A stretch of DNA of 64,000 bases from Pseudomonas fragi (GCF_002269505.1 NZ_NQKQ01000011.1:62001-126000); one strand, 5' to 3'; positions 38,649 to 47,952 are shown, counted from the first letter of the stretch. Numbers and translations are program-made. The notes: generated from the letters alone by a model not told the origin.

Positions 38649-41399
38649 TCAAACAGAAAGTTCCAAATAACTGCCAAGCCACTCATCAGGTAACATCCTG
38701 TCTTTGAACAAACTATCAAACACCTCAAGATTATCAGCACTGGAACTCAACACTTTCGTGTACTTCCCCAAGCCTGTGAGATCCAATGTAACCAAGGAAT
38801 AAAATGATTTCTCATCGCCTTTTTTAAAACTGCTCTTTTTGATTACAAATTGCCTGGATGCCGGATCAAGACTTTTGATAATTGCAAAAGCTTGAGGAGT
38901 TATCTTGAAACCGTGCACATAGTCATCATAGTCAGCCTGTGGGTTTGCCATAAATATTTGCGTCCCACAAACTTCAACTACCGCACGTGAAATATCACTT
39001 TTCAAAATTTCGTCAGGTGACTGAGTGGCCGGTATTACCAACCCATTCAATTTACGAATTGTCTTGAGCTTGTTATATACGAAGTCCTTGAATGCCACAT
39101 CACCGAGCCACTTCCAGAACTCGTCGAGAAAAATCACCATGCGCCGACCGTCCAGCAATTGTGTAATGCGGAACAACAAATAAAAAGCGATAGGGGTACA
39201 GGTATCCCGATCATCAAGAAATTCTGTACCATCAACTCCAAATATCGAGCTTTGCGTTATATCAAAAGAGTCTTCTGCATTGTCAAACACCCAACCAAAC
39301 TGGCCGCCTTGAGCCCAATGAGCCAGTCTCACAACCAGGCCATTCTTTCTTTCCAGCTCCGTGGTCGCCTCACTCATGTGCTCGAGCATGCGTGTGATGC
39401 CGTGTTGGCGGTTATCAAGAGGCTCCATATCCAGCACAGCATCAACACTTTTACTGATCAATGTCTCCTCACGGCTGCTGATGGACTCTCCGTTACGTGT
39501 CACCAGCAACTTGATCAGCGACTTTATAAAAGCACTGTTACGCCGGCTTTTAGGCAAATAGAACGGATTCCAACCGGTGGACTCGCCGCTCTTGACGCTG
39601 AAATACTCCCCCCCCAAGGCTCTGATATTAAGCTCTGCCCCTCGATCCTTATCCAGAAATACCAAGGTCATTTTTTTGGATTGGGCGCTCTCGGAGAAAC
39701 TGTCTACCCGATTGTACTTCTGCAACATGATTGCGAGAAAACTCAGGAGCATGGTTTTACCTGCCCCGGCGGTGCCGATCACAGAGGTATTGGCCAGGCT
39801 CTTTTCGCCAAAATCACTTTTGTAAAAATCAACATTGTGCAAGTTCAAGTAATACGCTTGCTTGCCCGGCGTTTTCAGAATGGAGATCGCTTCACCCCAA
39901 CAGGTATTGTCGCGCTTGCCAGTGTAAAAGTTATGGAACGATGCCAATTCGGAAAAGTTTGCGCTACTGATGGCCGCCAGGCGAGGACGCAAGTGATAAA
40001 CCCCAGGCAATTGAGCACAGAAGGCGGGAGCAAGGGAAAGTGTAGACAAGGTGACTATAAGGCCCAGGTCGGTGAAGCTCGCAGCCAGTGCATTGGTATC
40101 CTTGACCAGGGCCTCGTATTTATCGGCATAGACAAATAGTGTAAAATGATACTTACCAAATGATATCTCACCTGACGTCAGTTCATCTTTGGCCCGTTCA
40201 AGATCTTCTCGTTGCGACACCGCATCGTCTTCAATGCTTTTGAGTTGCTTCTCCAGGGACTTGATATGCTTTAGTGCTTCGCTTTTTGACATCAAGGTAA
40301 ATGACTGGGTCATGACATATTCAATGTCTGCATAGAGTAATATATCCAGGATACCCGCGTTGATTTCACGACTGGAAAACTCCTTGATTTCAAGCGATCT
40401 AAAAAAACGGTTCCCCCCCCGTACAGTGATTTGTCCCGTGTCACGTCCGAAATAAACATCTCCGCCACCGATCAACTCATACAAAGGCGATGTCCCGACT
40501 CTGACGGGTTGACGCACACCACTGACCAAAAAATTATAAAAAGACACTTGATTTGAATACACAACACCCTTGCTTTCGAAACGACCCAGTGGCCGTGCAG
40601 AGTATTTATATAAGGCGGCAAAGAGTCGACCTCTGATTTCTTCCATCTCGGCAATTGAACTCAACAGCTGCTGTTTTTTCTGCTCAAGGCTCAACCCCCT
40701 GTTTTCTGACTTGTCCAGCAAGTTGAAGGGCCGATAAGCCACCGAAAAATAAAGGATATTCGACTTGAACGTATGATATTTAATACCTTGGTAATACAAT
40801 TCACTGACCCTGTCTGCAAACGCATTGCCCGAGGCACTGTCAAAACAGTCATAGAAGTTCTCACGTACGCTATGCACATAAAACGTCAGCGGATATCCAG
40901 AAAAACCTTTAAGCAGCGTATTGATGCTGTTGGCACTATTTGCCAAGGACTCAACGGAGTCAAATTCAAAGGTATCGCCCAATAATTGCCAAGTTGAAAT
41001 CAGATCACCATCACGGGTCTTAACAATATCGTCCGTCAAAATAGTTGAGTAGGGTATTATTTTCTCAAAGGGGGTCCGGTCATTCAGTTTCATTTGATTG
41101 ACAAACTCCTGCACATCAACAGGGTCGTAATGACACGCCTGAATGGAAGGGGATTTAAAATACCGGGAAGATCTAATATTTAATGCCGTGCGCAGCTTTA
41201 TGTAAAGCAAACTGTAATAGTGCTCGTCTTTTCTGGTTGGAACCCCGAGACCATAGACAACTAAAGGGATCAACAACCAAACACCTTTATCCAGATAAAT
41301 ACCCAACAAAAACAAAAAGAATGCAACCACTACAACCAGGGTCACAGGCGCACCAAACAGCATTGCGGGCCGGCATAATGCCTTATAGAGTTTGCTCAC
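38649..41399 (-). CDS. virB4: VirB3-VirB4 fusion, type IV secretion ATPase
   Basis: VirB4 is the large energy-supplying ATPase at the cytoplasmic face of the channel. The 916-residue product begins with a VirB3-like region (about 1-75) containing LCRPAMLFGAPVTL and two adjacent membrane helices, then continues into a full VirB4. So the two proteins are fused, as in several other type IV systems. Walker A GTAGAGKT lies at about residues 542-549, Walker B VIFLDEF near 755, and the conserved FFRSLEIKEF and NPQADYDDYV motifs are present. Two G8 tracts fall in the coding sequence (39608-39615 and 40413-40420). No separate virB3 is seen. Confidence 0.95.
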   Translation of the reverse strand: MSKLYKALCRPAMLFGAPVTLVVVVAFFLFLLGIYLDKGVWLLIPLVVYGLGVPTRKDEHYYSLLYIKLRTALNIRSSRYFKSPSIQACHYDPVDVQEFVNQMKLNDRTPFEKIIPYSTILTDDIVKTRDGDLISTWQLLGDTFEFDSVESLANSANSINTLLKGFSGYPLTFYVHSVRENFYDCFDSASGNAFADRVSELYYQGIKYHTFKSNILYFSVAYRPFNLLDKSENRGLSLEQKKQQLLSSIAEMEEIRGRLFAALYKYSARPLGRFESKGVVYSNQVSFYNFLVSGVRQPVRVGTSPLYELIGGGDVYFGRDTGQITVRGGNRFFRSLEIKEFSSREINAGILDILLYADIEYVMTQSFTLMSKSEALKHIKSLEKQLKSIEDDAVSQREDLERAKDELTSGEISFGKYHFTLFVYADKYEALVKDTNALAASFTDLGLIVTLSTLSLAPAFCAQLPGVYHLRPRLAAISSANFSELASFHNFYTGKRDNTCWGEAISILKTPGKQAYYLNLHNVDFYKSDFGEKSLANTSVIGTAGAGKTMLLSFLAIMLQKYNRVDSFSESAQSKKMTLVFLDKDRGAELNIRALGGEYFSVKSGESTGWNPFYLPKSRRNSAFIKSLIKLLVTRNGESISSREETLISKSVDAVLDMEPLDNRQHGITRMLEHMSEATTELERKNGLVVRLAHWAQGGQFGWVFDNAEDSFDITQSSIFGVDGTEFLDDRDTCTPIAFYLLFRITQLLDGRRMVIFLDEFWKWLGDVAFKDFVYNKLKTIRKLNGLVIPATQSPDEILKSDISRAVVEVCGTQIFMANPQADYDDYVHGFKITPQAFAIIKSLDPASRQFVIKKSSFKKGDEKSFYSLVTLDLTGLGKYTKVLSSSADNLEVFDSLFKDRMLPDEWLGSYLELSV
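39608..39615 (-). repeat. G8 tract inside virB4 (distal)
   Basis: Eight G on the coding strand encode Leu-Gly-Gly-Glu in the stretch between Walker A and Walker B. A slip would remove the Walker B half. Confidence 0.9.
40413..40420 (-). repeat. G8 tract inside virB4 (proximal)
   Basis: Eight G on the coding strand encode Arg-Gly-Gly-Asn just before FFRSLEIKEF, upstream of the ATPase domain. A slip would leave only the VirB3-like part and the start of VirB4. Confidence 0.9.
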
Positions 41400-41419
41400 A
41401 TTGCTTATCCACCCTTGAT

Positions 41420-41692
41420 TTAAACTACAAGAATTTTTGCAATTTCAGAGGCTGAGGCTATCAAAATAGCGCCTACTATAATCGGTGCGCACTCTCGGAG
41501 TGTTCGACCACCGAACAACACTTTGTAACCAACCCATAATGTAGCAAGTGTCACGGTTATCAGTGAGATGCCCGTCAGCGCACTCACTATACTCTCCAGC
41601 AGAGTTTTGGCCTTGTCGAAACCTGCGGAGGAGCTCTGCATGGAGTAAAAGCTGAGAATACTTGCCAGGACAATATGGCGGCAGCGAATCAT
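41420..41692 (-). CDS. virB2: Type IV pilin subunit VirB2
   Basis: VirB2 is the major pilin (TrbC/VirB2 family). The 90-residue pre-pilin has a signal (MIRCRHIVLASILSFYS, cleavage near QSSSA/G at about residue 23). The mature protein is about 67 residues with two membrane helices (about 36-57 and 68-88) joined by the short basic loop KVLFGGRTLRE, the typical hairpin form. The ATG is preceded by CGAGGT with a 6-base spacer. It is the first recognisable gene of the operon; no VirB1 transglycosylase precedes it. Confidence 0.93.
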   Translation of the reverse strand: MIRCRHIVLASILSFYSMQSSSAGFDKAKTLLESIVSALTGISLITVTLATLWVGYKVLFGGRTLRECAPIIVGAILIASASEIAKILVV

Positions 41693-42180
41693 TTAAATAC
41701 CTCGATAGCTAGATTGAACGATTCAATATTGAAATCGGCGTACTCTCAAAACACATGCGTCGGACATCGCATATGGGAGCCATTTCAACCGCTCCTTCTG
41801 TTCCCTGACCTGAAGTACAACAGCCCCTTTTATTACCACCGACAGCGCACATTTCCATTCAACCGCCTCATGCCATTTTATTTTAAGCATCCTGAATGCA
41901 CAGCGTTTTCATACAGCAGCCACAATAAAAACTCCACCTACCACCCAAAACAAAATAATTAACCTCGCAGCTTCAACCCGCTCTCTAAAAAACCTTATAA
42001 CAAGCAGATACAACCACAAAACATATATGTATATTTATAGTCACAACCTTGTCGCACACAATAGAATTAAGCGTTACATAGCGTAAGATTTTTCGACAAT
42101 AAGTGTAGGAATTAAAAATAACCAAAACAGACTTATTACACCCGGCAACCCACCCCCTCTCTATTTCTCTAAGAAATCAA
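41693..42180. other. AT-rich leader of the virB operon, no convincing gene
   Basis: These 488 bases between virB2 and the end of moaE are very AT-rich. On the minus strand a possible promoter is TTGTGT (42056-42061) and TATAAA (42034-42039) with a 16-base spacer, giving a leader of over 300 bases. A perfect ACATATATGT palindrome (42021-42030) lies just downstream. Two short minus-strand frames exist: a 49-codon Cys-containing frame (41709-41858) beginning MEMCAVGGNKRGCC, and a hydrophobic frame ending ILFWVVGGVFIVAAV near 41910. Neither has enough support to call. A 95-codon plus-strand frame is probably chance. Confidence 0.4.
42034..42061 (-). promoter_or_regulatory. Candidate sigma-70 promoter of the virB operon
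   Basis: TTGTGT, 16 bases, then TATAAA on the minus strand, reading toward virB2. It is the best pair I could find by eye in the leader; AT-rich sequence gives many chance matches. Confidence 0.3.
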
Positions 42181-42633
42181 TCACTTCGCCCAACGACCCG
42201 CCGCTGCTTCATCGCTTGCCCTCCCTTCCACCCAGCACGAACCAACAGCGGTCTGTTCTTTTTTCCAGAACGGAGCCCGGGTTTTCAGGTAATCCATTAC
42301 AAACTCGCAAGCATCAAAAGCTGCCTGGCGATGGCCGCTAGCCACACCCACAAACACTATCGGCTCCCCCGGTTCCAGGGCACCGATACGGTGCAAAACT
42401 TCAAGCTTGAGCAACGGCCAACGCTCCCCGGCCTCAACCGCGATCTTGGCCAGAGCTTTTTCGGTCATGCCCGGATAATGCTCCAGAAACATCCCCGCCA
42501 CTTCACGACCGTCATTGAAATCGCGCACATAGCCGACAAAGCTCACCACCGCGCCTACCCCCAGATTCGCGGCGTGAAGTGCGTTAACTTCAGCGCCAGG
42601 GTCAAAGGCCGCCGTTTGTACCCGAATCGCCAT
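42181..42633 (-). CDS. moaE: Molybdopterin synthase catalytic subunit
   Basis: MoaE transfers sulfur from MoaD thiocarboxylate to cyclic pyranopterin phosphate, making molybdopterin. The 150-residue product has GAVVSFVGYVRDFNDG, LEHYPGMTEKAL, the catalytic-site VASGHRQAAFDACEF and the KTRAPFWKKE lysine segment. It starts 2 bases after moaD. The stop is at the right border of the type IV island; in Pseudomonas moaE and rhlB are, as I recall, close neighbours. Confidence 0.96.
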   Translation of the reverse strand: MAIRVQTAAFDPGAEVNALHAANLGVGAVVSFVGYVRDFNDGREVAGMFLEHYPGMTEKALAKIAVEAGERWPLLKLEVLHRIGALEPGEPIVFVGVASGHRQAAFDACEFVMDYLKTRAPFWKKEQTAVGSCWVEGRASDEAAAGRWAK

Positions 42634-42635
42634 GT

Positions 42636-42881
42636 TCAGCCTCCAGTCACGGGCGGGAAAAACGCCACTTCATCGCCGTCTGCAAGCGGTTCGGCGAGCT
42701 TGCACAGTTCTTCATTGCGCGCACACATCAGATTGGATTCGGCCAGCACCTGCCAGGCGCCACCGCGTTGCATCAGGTGCGCGCGCAACTGCTCAATGGA
42801 GACAAACTCGCCCTCCACTGCTTCGCCATCCAGCCCCAGAACCTCACGATAGCGGGCAAAGAAAACCACTTTGAGCTTCAT
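42636..42881 (-). CDS. moaD: Molybdopterin synthase sulfur-carrier subunit
   Basis: MoaD is a ubiquitin-fold sulfur carrier. From the ATG at 42881 it has 81 residues, starting [17 protein letters not shown] and ending in the essential PPVTGG with the C-terminal Gly-Gly that becomes the thiocarboxylate. The ATG overlaps the moaC stop by 4 bases (ATGA). The longer open frame upstream is not needed. Confidence 0.96.
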   Translation of the reverse strand: MKLKVVFFARYREVLGLDGEAVEGEFVSIEQLRAHLMQRGGAWQVLAESNLMCARNEELCKLAEPLADGDEVAFFPPVTGG

Positions 42882-43351
42882 GACATATCCGCCTGAAAGT
42901 GCCCGCTCTTGCCGCCGAGCTTTTCTAGCACGCGCACGTTTTCGATGGTCATACCGCGATCGACCGCCTTGCACATGTCATAAATCGTCAGGGCCGCCAC
43001 GCTCGCGGCGGTCAGGGCCTCCATCTCGACGCCGGTCTGCCCGGACAGCTTGCAGCGCGCCACGATCAGCACCGCGTCGCTGCCTTGGGCGGAGAGTTCA
43101 ACCTTGACGCTGGTGAGCATCAGCGGGTGGCACAGCGGGATCAGGTCCCAGGTTTTTTTTGCCGCCTGGATCCCGGCAATCCGCGCCACGGCAAACACAT
43201 CCCCCTTGGGGTGGCCGCCATTGACGATCATGTCCAGGGTTTCAGGGCGCATGCGCACCACTGCTTGTGCCACAGCCTCACGGGAAGTCACCGCTTTATC
43301 GGTAACATCGACCATGTTGGCGCGGCCTTGGGAATCTAAATGAGTCAGCAC
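42878..43351 (-). CDS. moaC: Cyclic pyranopterin monophosphate synthase
   Basis: MoaC converts the MoaA product to cyclic pyranopterin monophosphate. The 157-residue protein has the family N-terminus [15 protein letters not shown], the active-site [15 protein letters not shown], and [20 protein letters not shown] with RGMTI. It is first of moaC-D-E, transcribed as a unit. moaA is not in the window. Confidence 0.97.
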   Translation of the reverse strand: MLTHLDSQGRANMVDVTDKAVTSREAVAQAVVRMRPETLDMIVNGGHPKGDVFAVARIAGIQAAKKTWDLIPLCHPLMLTSVKVELSAQGSDAVLIVARCKLSGQTGVEMEALTAASVAALTIYDMCKAVDRGMTIENVRVLEKLGGKSGHFQADMS

Positions 43352-43497
43352 AGGAAGGTTCTCCAGACAGGAGCAGCGATTGTAAACCCGCGGCTCGACC
43401 CAAGGCCATCGACCCCGCGAATAGCGGGCATCAGCACATGGAATTGGCCGCCCGCCAGCGATCGCCGTACAAAGGTCGAAACTCTGGAGATCTGCAT

Positions 43498-43944
43498 TTG
43501 CCTTTTTTTATTGCCATTGCCCTTAGCCTGCTGGCAGGCGCCGCAGTGCCCCTGCAGGCGGGAAGTAACGCCCGACTCGGCGCAGTGTTGGGCCACCCCT
43601 TTTGGGCCACAGTGGTCTCACTGCTGATCAGCAGTCTGGCGATTGCGCTGGTGATGCTGATTGTCAAAGTGCCCCGCCCCAACCTCGCTGCTCTGCTCAC
43701 CGGGCCTTGGTGGATCTGGCTCGGCGGGCTGGCCGGGGTGTTTTACATCACCGTGGCGCTGATCAGCGTGCCACGCCTGGGCGCACTGAATTTCATCATG
43801 GCGGTGGTGGTGGGCCAGTTGATTATCTCGCTGCTGATCGATTATTTCGGCATGCTGGGCTTGCCGAAAAGTATGCCTAGCCTGCAAAAACTGCTCGGTG
43901 TCAGCGTGGTGCTGGCGGGTTTTGTCATCGCTTCACGGGGCTGA
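43498..43944 (+). CDS. YdcZ/DUF606-type membrane protein
   Basis: The product is a five-helix DMT-related membrane protein with the DUF606 hallmark [33 protein letters not shown] (in pieces), and a closing helix [16 protein letters not shown] set the start at the TTG at 43498 ([11 protein letters not shown]) because GGAG lies 8 bases upstream and the resulting 148 residues match the family. An ATG at 43438 would add 20 charged residues before the first helix. Function of the family is unknown, possibly small-molecule export. It is convergent with, and overlaps by 12 bases, the LysR gene. Confidence 0.82.
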   Translation: MPFFIAIALSLLAGAAVPLQAGSNARLGAVLGHPFWATVVSLLISSLAIALVMLIVKVPRPNLAALLTGPWWIWLGGLAGVFYITVALISVPRLGALNFIMAVVVGQLIISLLIDYFGMLGLPKSMPSLQKLLGVSVVLAGFVIASRG

Positions 43945-44844
43945 GGGCGCGCTGACCTGCCGGAGCAGGTCACGCAACCAACGATGAGCCGGATCTTCGT
44001 CAAAGCGCTGGTGCCATACCTGTACATAGTTGAACGGTGCCACCGTCATGGGCGGTGGCAGCGCCAGCAGCATGCCACCCGATGGCAAGGTGGCCAGGGT
44101 ACGGGTGGCCACGGTGAGGATCAGGTCAGTATCGGCAATCATCCCCGGGGCCGCGCCCCAGTGCGGGATATTGACCGCAATCCGGCGCTGCAAACCCCGG
44201 GCGCGCAGCACATTATCGACTTCCCCCAGGGTGTTGCCATCCGTCGACACCAGCAAGTGCGGGCGAGCCAGATAGCTGTCCAGGTCAAGCTCACCATTGT
44301 CAGGGAGCGAATGACGATTGAGCAGGCAGGTAAAGGTTTCTTCAAACAGCACATCGCTGCACATATCCGCAGGCAGCGTGGGAAAAACCCCAACAGCCAG
44401 ATCGATCTTGCCCTGTTCGACCTGCTCCAGCATGCCCAGGCGGCTGTCCTGGGTGACCACCAGAGAAGTGCCCGGAGCCAGCTCCCGCAGTTGCACCAAC
44501 AATTTGGGCAGCACAATGGCCGCGCCGTAATCGGACATGGCCAGGCGAAAGGTGCGCTGTGAATCTGCCGGTACAAAGTCGATGGACTGGCCGAACAGCG
44601 TTTCGATCTGCCCCAGGATAGCCTTGAGTGGCGCCTGGAGATTTTGCGCCAGGGAGCTGAGCACCACCTCGTTACCCTGGCGAATCAGCAGCGGATCCTC
44701 CAGCAACACCCTGAGTTTGTTCAGCGAGTGGCTGATGGCCGGCTGGCTCAAATGCAAGCGAACACCGGTGCGGGTGACGTGTTTTTCCGAGAGCAGCGCA
44801 TCGAGCACCACCAGCAGATTCAAATCGATATTACGCAGTAACAC
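43933..44844 (-). CDS. LysR-family transcriptional regulator (NodD/SyrM-like type)
   Basis: The 303-residue product begins IDLNLLVVLDALLSEKHVTR and has the winged HTH with LHLSQPAISHSLNKLRVLLEDPLLIR, then a periplasmic-binding-like effector domain (about 90-295). The IDLNLL start with LEDPLLIR is typical of the NodD/PcpR-like branch. Target and ligand are unknown. The overlapping convergent YdcZ gene is not divergent from it, so it is not an obvious target. Confidence 0.9.
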   Translation of the reverse strand: MLLRNIDLNLLVVLDALLSEKHVTRTGVRLHLSQPAISHSLNKLRVLLEDPLLIRQGNEVVLSSLAQNLQAPLKAILGQIETLFGQSIDFVPADSQRTFRLAMSDYGAAIVLPKLLVQLRELAPGTSLVVTQDSRLGMLEQVEQGKIDLAVGVFPTLPADMCSDVLFEETFTCLLNRHSLPDNGELDLDSYLARPHLLVSTDGNTLGEVDNVLRARGLQRRIAVNIPHWGAAPGMIADTDLILTVATRTLATLPSGGMLLALPPPMTVAPFNYVQVWHQRFDEDPAHRWLRDLLRQVSAPSAP

Positions 44845-45012
44845 CTGACGCTCCTGTCATTGCCAGCTCCAATGGGAACGCTGCACTTACTGGCAGCGCA
44901 CGCACCATCCGCAAGATTACCTCAGCTTCAACTGTATGCAGGCAAACCACGGCAATTAGGACAAACGAAACCGGGCGGCTCATGGCCGCCCGGGACAGAT
45001 CAGATCAATGGG

Positions 45013-46407
45013 TTACAAATGCGATTCAGCGTATTCGGCCAGAATCGAGCGAGGTACTCCTTGCAGCGCGATATGCACACCGTTGGGGAAGTCTTTGAAA
45101 CGCTCCGTGAGGTAGGTCAGCCCCGAACTGGTGGCCGACAGGTAAGGCGTATCGATCTGTGCGAGGTTACCCAGGCACACCACTTTGGAACCGGCACCGG
45201 CACGGGTGATGATGGTTTTCATCTGGTGCGGCGTCAGGTTCTGACACTCGTCAATCAGGATCAGGCTCTGCTGGAAGCTGCGACCGCGGATGTAGTTCAG
45301 GGATTTGAACTGTAACGGCACCTTGCTCAGAATGTAGTCGACGCTGCCGTGGGTGTTTTCGTCATCCATGTGCAGGGCTTCCAGGTTGTCAGTAATGGCC
45401 CCCAGCCAAGGCTCCATTTTTTCGGCTTCGGTGCCCGGCAAGAAGCCGATTTCCTGGTCCAGGCCCTGCACGCTGCGGGTACAGATAATCCGCCGGTAGC
45501 GCTTGCTGACCATGGTTTGTTCAATCGCCGCCGCAAGCGCGAGGATGGTCTTGCCCGAACCTGCCGCCCCCGACAGGTTGACCAGGTGAATATCCGGGTC
45601 GAGCAGCGCAAACAGCGCCAGGCCCTGGTAAATATCCCGCGGTTTGAGCCCCCAGGCTTCCTGATGCAGGAGCGGCTCCTGGTGCATGTCGAGGATCAGC
45701 AACTGATCCTTGCGCACCTCTTTGATCCAGCCGACAAATCCCTGCTCGTCAATGATGAACTCATTGATATGCACCGCCGGCAGGTTTTCGTTCATTTGCA
45801 CCTGGTGCCAGGTACGCCCGTGACCCTGACGGGTTTCAACCTTGTTGACGCGATCCCAGAACGAACCGGTCATGGTGTGATAGCCGCGCGACAGCATCGA
45901 CACGTCATCTACCAGCTGGTCGGTGCTGTAATCCTCGGACTCGATCCCGCAAGCCCGGGCCTTGAGGCGCATGTTGATGTCTTTGGTCACCAGCACCACG
46001 CGCAATTGCGGCTCGCGGGCGTGCAAGTCGATCAACTGGTTGATGATGATGTTGTCGTTGAGGTTTTCGGGCAATAGCGCGTTGGGCTCGCGGCGCTTGC
46101 TCATCATGATCGACAAAAAGCCCTTGGGTGCGCCTTTGCCGCGCTGGATCGGCACCCCCTTTTCGACGTCATCGGGGGTGGCAACCCCCAGCAACTGGTC
46201 GATCAGGCGAATGGCCTGACGGCACTCGGCTGCCACCAGTAATTTTCCGGTTTTGAGCTTGTCGAGTTCTTCGAGCACCGTCATGGGGATCGCGACGTGG
46301 TGTTCCTCGAAGTTAAGCATTGCATTTGGATCGTGAATCAGAACATTGGTATCGAGTACATAAAGGATTGGCTGGTTGGAAGAAGGAGTGCGTCCGTGAT
46401 CATCCAT
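45013..46407 (-). CDS. PhoH-family ATPase with N-terminal PIN domain
   Basis: The 464-residue protein joins a PIN ribonuclease-like domain (about 12-150; VLDTNVLIHDPNAMLNF with the first acidic residues, LVTKDINMRLKA) to a PhoH P-loop ATPase (about 245-455; GAAGSGKTILALAAAIEQ-like, seen as GSAGSGKT, and LILIDECQNLTPHQMKTI). PhoH2-type PIN-ATPases unwind and cut RNA in mycobacteria; the Pseudomonas form is not well studied. It is monocistronic with a 269-base upstream region and no recognisable operator. Confidence 0.92.
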   Translation of the reverse strand: MDDHGRTPSSNQPILYVLDTNVLIHDPNAMLNFEEHHVAIPMTVLEELDKLKTGKLLVAAECRQAIRLIDQLLGVATPDDVEKGVPIQRGKGAPKGFLSIMMSKRREPNALLPENLNDNIIINQLIDLHAREPQLRVVLVTKDINMRLKARACGIESEDYSTDQLVDDVSMLSRGYHTMTGSFWDRVNKVETRQGHGRTWHQVQMNENLPAVHINEFIIDEQGFVGWIKEVRKDQLLILDMHQEPLLHQEAWGLKPRDIYQGLALFALLDPDIHLVNLSGAAGSGKTILALAAAIEQTMVSKRYRRIICTRSVQGLDQEIGFLPGTEAEKMEPWLGAITDNLEALHMDDENTHGSVDYILSKVPLQFKSLNYIRGRSFQQSLILIDECQNLTPHQMKTIITRAGAGSKVVCLGNLAQIDTPYLSATSSGLTYLTERFKDFPNGVHIALQGVPRSILAEYAESHL

Positions 46408-46676
46408 ACTCGGTCACCTTTGTGGGAGCCAGTCGACGCAATACCGCAACAGTGCTGCGCCTCGAAGTGACTGCCGTATGACCTGCCCGATGGCGTCCTG
46501 GAAGACGCCACCTGTGTCGCAGGTTTCGGCCGTCTATCTTCGTAATACTCCTAAACGTGTGACAAAAAAAAGCTTTTTTAGCGATTAATGACTTTATTTT
46601 TCTGAATGACGAATAGCCTTGGCGAATGCCATAAGCGGTACTAAAGTTAGGTATTAACTGCCTGTTTCTACAGCAC

Positions 46677-47786
46677 TTAGCAGTCTTCCCAACCGAGCCC
46701 GCTTTGTGCCGTGGCCTTGAGCAGCCAGGGCAGCGCGGTGCGCACCTTGTCCTGGGTATCGTGAAACTTGATCACCCCGTGGCGCCACAGCAGCATCAGG
46801 CTCAATACCCGCTGGGCCGACTCTTCGGCACCCAGGTTGGCCGCCATGTCCTGGGCATCAATGTCCCACAGTGACACCTGAATGCCCTGCTCCTGAAAAA
46901 ACGCCCCGCTGTCTTCCCGCCGTTGCCCATAGGGCGGGCGAAACTGTGCCAGATAATTGTGCGGCAAAACCTGCCTGACCAGAGCCGCGCTGCGCAGGAT
47001 CGAATCCTGCCAGGCTTGCCAGTGGCTATGGGAGCGGTACTCCCAGCCCTGCACGCCTACACACTGGCCCTTGTACAGTGCTTGCACGGCCTGGCCGCCG
47101 CTCTTGTCCAGACGCATCTGCAGGCTGTTGCCCAGCACAAAAAAGCTCGCACGGATCGATTGCTTGCGCAGGTAATCTGCCAGCCAGTCGGTGGTGCCCG
47201 GTGACTGGGTGGGGCCACTGTCGAAGGTCAGCAGGAACAATCGGTCATTCATCGTATCGCCGTTGTTTTCCTGATCGCCAAACAGGGCTATTTCGCTGCT
47301 GATTTGCGGAAACAGAGCGGCCTTGCGCAGTTGTTCATCCAGATAGCGCTGGTGAAATTCACGGCTCGGCTCAGCCCAGGCGACATAAAAGGAATCGTCG
47401 GCGATGGCGAACTTGCCAGCCTGCTCGCGCAAGCTGTCCATGCCGTCCACGTAATAGCAAAACGACGCATCCTGATCGCAGCTTTGCTGGGCAAAATTGT
47501 AGTTGCTCAACAAGCGCTGCCACATTCGCTTGCGTAGATTATCGATGGCATCGACGTTGATGGCTTTGAGGCCCAGGCGTTGTTTGAGTGCGTTTTCATC
47601 CAGCGCCTCGCTGATCAGCAAGGCATGGGCGAAGGCCAGGATTTCGGCCCGCGAGGCGACATCGAACAGCGCCGGACTGGTCAATTGCTCGGGCCAGGTG
47701 CTGCGATCCAGGGTTGCCGGGGCATTGGGCGCAGCGACTGCGCCCAGACACAGCAGCCAGACCGAGAAAAAAAGAGCAATGCGCAC
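46677..47786 (-). CDS. Polysaccharide deacetylase-like protein with altered active site
   Basis: The 369-residue product has a signal peptide (about 1-19, LLCLGAVAA), a helical N-terminal domain (about 25-160) and a NodB-type fold (about 183-360). The NodB metal motif usually reads TFDDGP; here it is TFDSGP (187-192), so the metal-binding second aspartate is Ser190. The next motif, usually with two histidines, reads GWEYRSH, so one appears replaced by Glu. [18 protein letters not shown] and IKFHD remain. It could be an inactive sugar-binding relative or have a different metal site. It is divergent from yaaA. Confidence 0.85.
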   Translation of the reverse strand: MRIALFFSVWLLCLGAVAAPNAPATLDRSTWPEQLTSPALFDVASRAEILAFAHALLISEALDENALKQRLGLKAINVDAIDNLRKRMWQRLLSNYNFAQQSCDQDASFCYYVDGMDSLREQAGKFAIADDSFYVAWAEPSREFHQRYLDEQLRKAALFPQISSEIALFGDQENNGDTMNDRLFLLTFDSGPTQSPGTTDWLADYLRKQSIRASFFVLGNSLQMRLDKSGGQAVQALYKGQCVGVQGWEYRSHSHWQAWQDSILRSAALVRQVLPHNYLAQFRPPYGQRREDSGAFFQEQGIQVSLWDIDAQDMAANLGAEESAQRVLSLMLLWRHGVIKFHDTQDKVRTALPWLLKATAQSGLGWEDC

Positions 47787-47952
47787 GGGTCAATCTCCCT
47801 GTGAAAACTGGCAGTACTATAACGCGCCAGACAGAGGCCCTGTGCCGCGTCAGTCGTTACGGGATTGTGGATTTGCTCTCTATTGGCGTCATAGGTGGAG
47901 TCAAACCGCCCAACCCCCTAGAATCCCCCCGACGCTAAAAGGAGACGACCTC

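Noticed and set aside
41675..41962. Plus-strand 95-codon frame in the gap before virB2
   Set aside because: No ribosome binding site, no signal or domain, overlaps virB2 antisense; AT-rich chance frame.
32145..42180. T4SS island as an integrative conjugative element
   Set aside because: No integrase, relaxase, oriT, coupling protein or flanking direct repeats were seen, so a mobile element call is not supported in this window.
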